Part shown: positions 5,773-7,522 of the stretch, piece after piece | How the letters are laid out: each line of letters begins with the position of its first letter | How positions within the stretch are numbered: the stretch's first letter is position 1 | Assembly (NCBI GenBank): GCA_002059205.1 | Contig: MVCQ01000063.1 | Coordinates: 1 to 7,522 of the forward strand | Length of the DNA: 7,522 nt | Direction of reading: 5' to 3' | Source of the DNA: Candidatus Latescibacteria bacterium 4484_107 | GTDB lineage: Bacteria; Latescibacterota; 4484-107 | Notes under the pieces: generated by a model | Told to the model about the DNA's origin: nothing | Databases searched by the model: none | Seen by the model: only the letters and a program-made list of their open reading frames with translations | Translations under genes and position numbers: made by a program

Positions 5773-6780
5773 ATGACCAGCATTATCATCCCACATTACA
5801 ATGGAAGCATCCTGTCGAATTGCCTGAACCTGCTCTATAAGCGCACTCGGCACAAGCCCTTCGAGGTGATCGTGGTGGACGACGGGTCCAGCGACGGGAG
5901 TGTGGAGGAGGCGCAGGCCCGGTTTCCAGAGATCAGGGTGCTGCACAACACACGCAATCTGGGTTTTGCGGCCACCTGCAATCGGGGGCTTTTGGCCGCC
6001 GAAGGGCGGTACGTGGTGCTCTTGAACAACGACGTGGAGGTGCAGCCGGGTTGGCTGTCTGAACTGGTGCGGTTCGCGGAGGCCCACGAGGAGGTCGGGG
6101 CGTGCCAGCCAAAGATCCTGTCCGTGCGGGATCGGACGCGCTTCGATTATTCGGGCGCGGCCGGTGGGTTGATGGACATCTTTGGGTATCCGTTCTGTCT
6201 CGGAAGAGTGTTCGAGGAAATCGAGGAAGATCGGGGACAATACGATACGCCGAGTGCGATCTTCTGGGCTTCGGGCACCGCGCTGTTTCTCCGAAAGGAG
6301 GCCCTGAAGGTCACGGGGCTTTTGGACGAGCGGTTCGTTATGCACGTGGAGGAGATCGATCTGTGCTGGCGGATGCACCTTGCGGGCTATGCCGTGTGGT
6401 CGGTACCCGCCTCCGTGGTGTGGCATCATTCGGGATGGACGCTGCCGCCGGAGCGTTTTCGCAAGATGTTCCTGAATCACCGCAACAGCTTGATGACGTT
6501 GCTCAAGAACTACAGCCTCTGGAATCTCATCCGCATTTTTCCGCTGAGGCTGGGGTTGGAGTGCGCCTCGATGCTTGCGTTTGCGGCCAAGGGAAACCTC
6601 AAGAGGGCGGCCGCGAGCTTATGCGGGATGCTTTGGGTGATCGGGCACCTCGGGGAGATCGGATCGGCCCGGAGAACGGTGCAACGCATGCGTCGGGTCC
6701 CGGACGAGGAGGTGATGGCGCGGATGTTTCGGGGAAGCATCGCGCTGAGGCACTTTTTGCCTTCAAGAATGCCTCGTTGA
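5773..6780 (+). CDS. Family 2 glycosyltransferase (rhamnosyltransferase type)
   Basis: This 335-residue GT-A fold enzyme transfers a sugar from a nucleotide-sugar donor, probably in cell-surface polysaccharide or O-antigen assembly at the cytoplasmic face of the membrane. Visible motifs are the N-terminal strand TSIIIPHYNG (2-11), the nucleotide-binding VVDDGSSDGS (34-43), NTRNLGFAATCNRG (59-72), the metal-binding LNNDVEV (84-90), ASGTALFLRK (166-175), the catalytic region VEEIDLCWRMHLAGY (192-206), WHHSG (217-221) and NHRNSL (235-240). These match WbbL/RfbF-like rhamnosyltransferases. The C-terminus (about 250-295) is hydrophobic and basic and may contact the membrane. The ATG gives a canonical N-terminus, and an in-frame stop at 5743 rules out an upstream start. 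No Shine-Dalgarno site precedes it; a 3-codon reading frame (ATG 5765) overlaps the start as ATGA and could couple translation. Donor and acceptor cannot be read from the sequence. Confidence 0.93.
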   Translation: MTSIIIPHYNGSILSNCLNLLYKRTRHKPFEVIVVDDGSSDGSVEEAQARFPEIRVLHNTRNLGFAATCNRGLLAAEGRYVVLLNNDVEVQPGWLSELVRFAEAHEEVGACQPKILSVRDRTRFDYSGAAGGLMDIFGYPFCLGRVFEEIEEDRGQYDTPSAIFWASGTALFLRKEALKVTGLLDERFVMHVEEIDLCWRMHLAGYAVWSVPASVVWHHSGWTLPPERFRKMFLNHRNSLMTLLKNYSLWNLIRIFPLRLGLECASMLAFAAKGNLKRAAASLCGMLWVIGHLGEIGSARRTVQRMRRVPDEEVMARMFRGSIALRHFLPSRMPR

Positions 6781-6815
6781 CTGCCAACCGAAGCCTTCGC
6801 AGAAAAATTCCCTCT

Positions 6816-6888
6816 GAAAGTGGGAAGATCTCCCCGTCTCACTTGGTCGATTCAGCCCAATAGAAGGAGAATCGACTTTCCCACTTTC
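6816..6888. repeat. Nested inverted repeats after the glycosyltransferase gene
   Basis: An outer perfect 11-base pair, GAAAGTGGGAA (6816-6826) with TTCCCACTTTC (6878-6888), encloses an inner perfect 8-base pair, GTCGATTC (6846-6853) with GAATCGAC (6869-6876), with a 15-base loop. The left side carries a 19-base bulge; the right has one base. The structure begins 35 bases after the glycosyltransferase stop and could end or stabilise its mRNA. No T-run follows directly. Confidence 0.5.
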
Positions 6889-6909
6889 CTCCCTCTGCGG
6901 GCTCTGCGG
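6875..6909. repeat. Short tandem repeats ACTTTCCY and CTCTGCGG
   Basis: ACTTTCCC (6875-6882) and ACTTTCCT (6883-6890) are adjacent octamers. CTCTGCGG at 6893-6900 and 6902-6909 repeats with a 9-base period. The right arm of the outer inverted repeat lies inside the octamers. Both are in the convergent gap, which holds no gene between 6781 and 6947. A weak CGCG hairpin (6916-6930) before TTATTTT could act as a terminator, but I do not list it separately. Confidence 0.45.
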
Positions 6910-6947
6910 TACCTGCGCGAAAGCGGCGCGTTATTTTCCCCTCGCCC

Positions 6948-7169
6948 CTAAGTGAAAGAAAACGTGGCCAGGCGCATCAGGTTTGAGACGTACACGAGTT
7001 TGACATCCCAAACGCTTTTGGACAGCCGCTTTGCCTTCCACCGGGCAAACCGCCAGCCCATCCAATAGGGAAGCTGCGCTTCCTTGAAATCACCTTCCCC
7101 ATCGGAATAGGCGAGGCGAAAATGCCTGAGAGAACGCTGTGCAATGGAACGGACGAGCCTTACGGAATC
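6948..7169 (-). pseudogene. 3' remnant of an unrecognised gene, no start codon
   Basis: A 73-codon minus-strand frame reads like a genuine C-terminus: basic and aromatic, with YSDGEGDFKEAQLPYWMGWR then FARWKAKRLSKSVWDVK, ending LMRLATFSFT before TAG. Third codon positions are C/G-rich like the window's real genes. An in-frame TGA lies immediately upstream (7170-7172), and no ATG, GTG or TTG precedes Met37, so it cannot be expressed as a normal whole gene. It overlaps the end of the minus-strand ORF at 7160 by 10 bases in a different frame. It is probably the surviving end of a degraded gene, or the continuation of that ORF after a frameshift. I do not recognise the family. Confidence 0.35.
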
Positions 7170-7522
7170 TCAGATAAAACGCGGAAGAACAGGCGAAAAA
7201 TAGATTTTTTATATCTGGAAAGAAGCGTTTTGTGTCTCGTAATGTAACGAAAAAAAAGCTTCGTAGAGGTTGTACGCGATAAGCTGGGATCGAGCATAAA
7301 TTCCCGGGGAGGAAATAAAAACCTTAGTGCAGTCTCCGATGCATCGCGGATGCTCTCAGCGAGCAACAAGTGCAGAAGTGTACCTTGACTCCGAGCGGTA
7401 TGGACATCTTTGAACGCCGCATGCAAGATCGTTTTGCCCTCTGTAGCAACACTCAAAACAAAACGCTTTTTGAAGGGACTTGGTTCGAGTTTCTGCAACG
7501 TCCCCTCCGGAATGGGCGTTTG
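7160..7522 (-). CDS. Partial ORF, possible C-terminus of an uncharacterised nucleotidyltransferase
   Basis: The minus-strand frame is open from the window end to TAA at 7160-7162 and lacks its 5' end, so about 120 C-terminal residues are visible. They read TPIPEGTLQKLEPSPFKKR, then a helical stretch (LLHLLLAESIRD), then FLFPPREFMLDPSLS and a basic, hydrophobic end (KLFFRYITRHKTLLSRYKK). The pattern of LFPPREFM followed by a basic Leu/Tyr helix resembles the C-terminus of the uncharacterised nucleotidyltransferase family (PF14907 type), often found in polysaccharide clusters. The catalytic N-terminal half is outside the window, so this is tentative. Codon use is more A/T-rich at third positions than in the other genes, which could mean transfer or relaxed selection. 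It converges on the glycosyltransferase gene. Confidence 0.5.
   Translation of the reverse strand, partial: QTPIPEGTLQKLEPSPFKKRFVLSVATEGKTILHAAFKDVHTARSQGTLLHLLLAESIRDASETALRFLFPPREFMLDPSLSRTTSTKLFFRYITRHKTLLSRYKKSIFRLFFRVLSEIP

Noticed and set aside
5749..6863. Long alternative frames over the glycosyltransferase (minus 5749-6480, plus 6102-6863)
   Set aside because: The glycosyltransferase frame contains every expected family motif; these overlap it out of frame.
6781..7159. tRNA or other structured RNA gene in the convergent gap
   Set aside because: No cloverleaf, T-loop GTTCRA-type motif or conserved RNA pattern was seen; only short repeats and the gene remnant.

Overview
The window looks like chromosomal DNA from an uncultured diderm (Gram-negative-type) bacterium. 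It is moderately GC-rich, its genes have clear Shine-Dalgarno sites, it encodes an Sec-exported lipoprotein and a protein with a probable beta-barrel tail, and nearly every intergenic gap carries short tandem or palindromic repeats. I cannot assign a phylum from sequence alone.

Layout. Positions 1-736 hold no convincing gene. They hold a consensus-like sigma70 promoter (155-183), several small repeats, and a roughly 480-bp segment bounded by a 23-bp inverted repeat (235-257 and 692-714), which looks like a non-autonomous mobile or dispersed element. Positions 737-5538 hold three co-directional genes for exported proteins: a large protein with an SH3-like middle and barrel-like C-terminus, a lipoprotein with FlgT/LpoB-like character, and an LPP20-family protein with added Ig-like, LpoB-like and TPR-like parts. 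A terminator-like hairpin lies between the second and third genes. A repeat-rich gap (5539-5772) contains two hairpins and a striking 12-copy degenerate heptamer array that runs up to the start of a family 2 glycosyltransferase gene (5773-6780). After it comes a convergent region with nested inverted repeats, a broken 3' gene end on the minus strand (6948-7169), and the 3' end of a minus-strand ORF that runs off the window (7160-7522) and resembles the C-terminus of an uncharacterised nucleotidyltransferase family.

How the genes may work together. The three-gene block is the most interesting part. Its domain types (LPP20, FlgT-like N/M-type, FlgT_C-like SH3) recall the Vibrio FlgO/FlgP/FlgT outer-membrane ring proteins and the CsgG/LpoB group. 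Here they are arranged differently and one is fused to a barrel-like domain, with no flagellar or curli gene visible. I infer an uncharacterised outer-membrane or periplasmic assembly. The glycosyltransferase and the nucleotidyltransferase-like fragment suggest the edge of a surface polysaccharide region that has undergone some gene decay.
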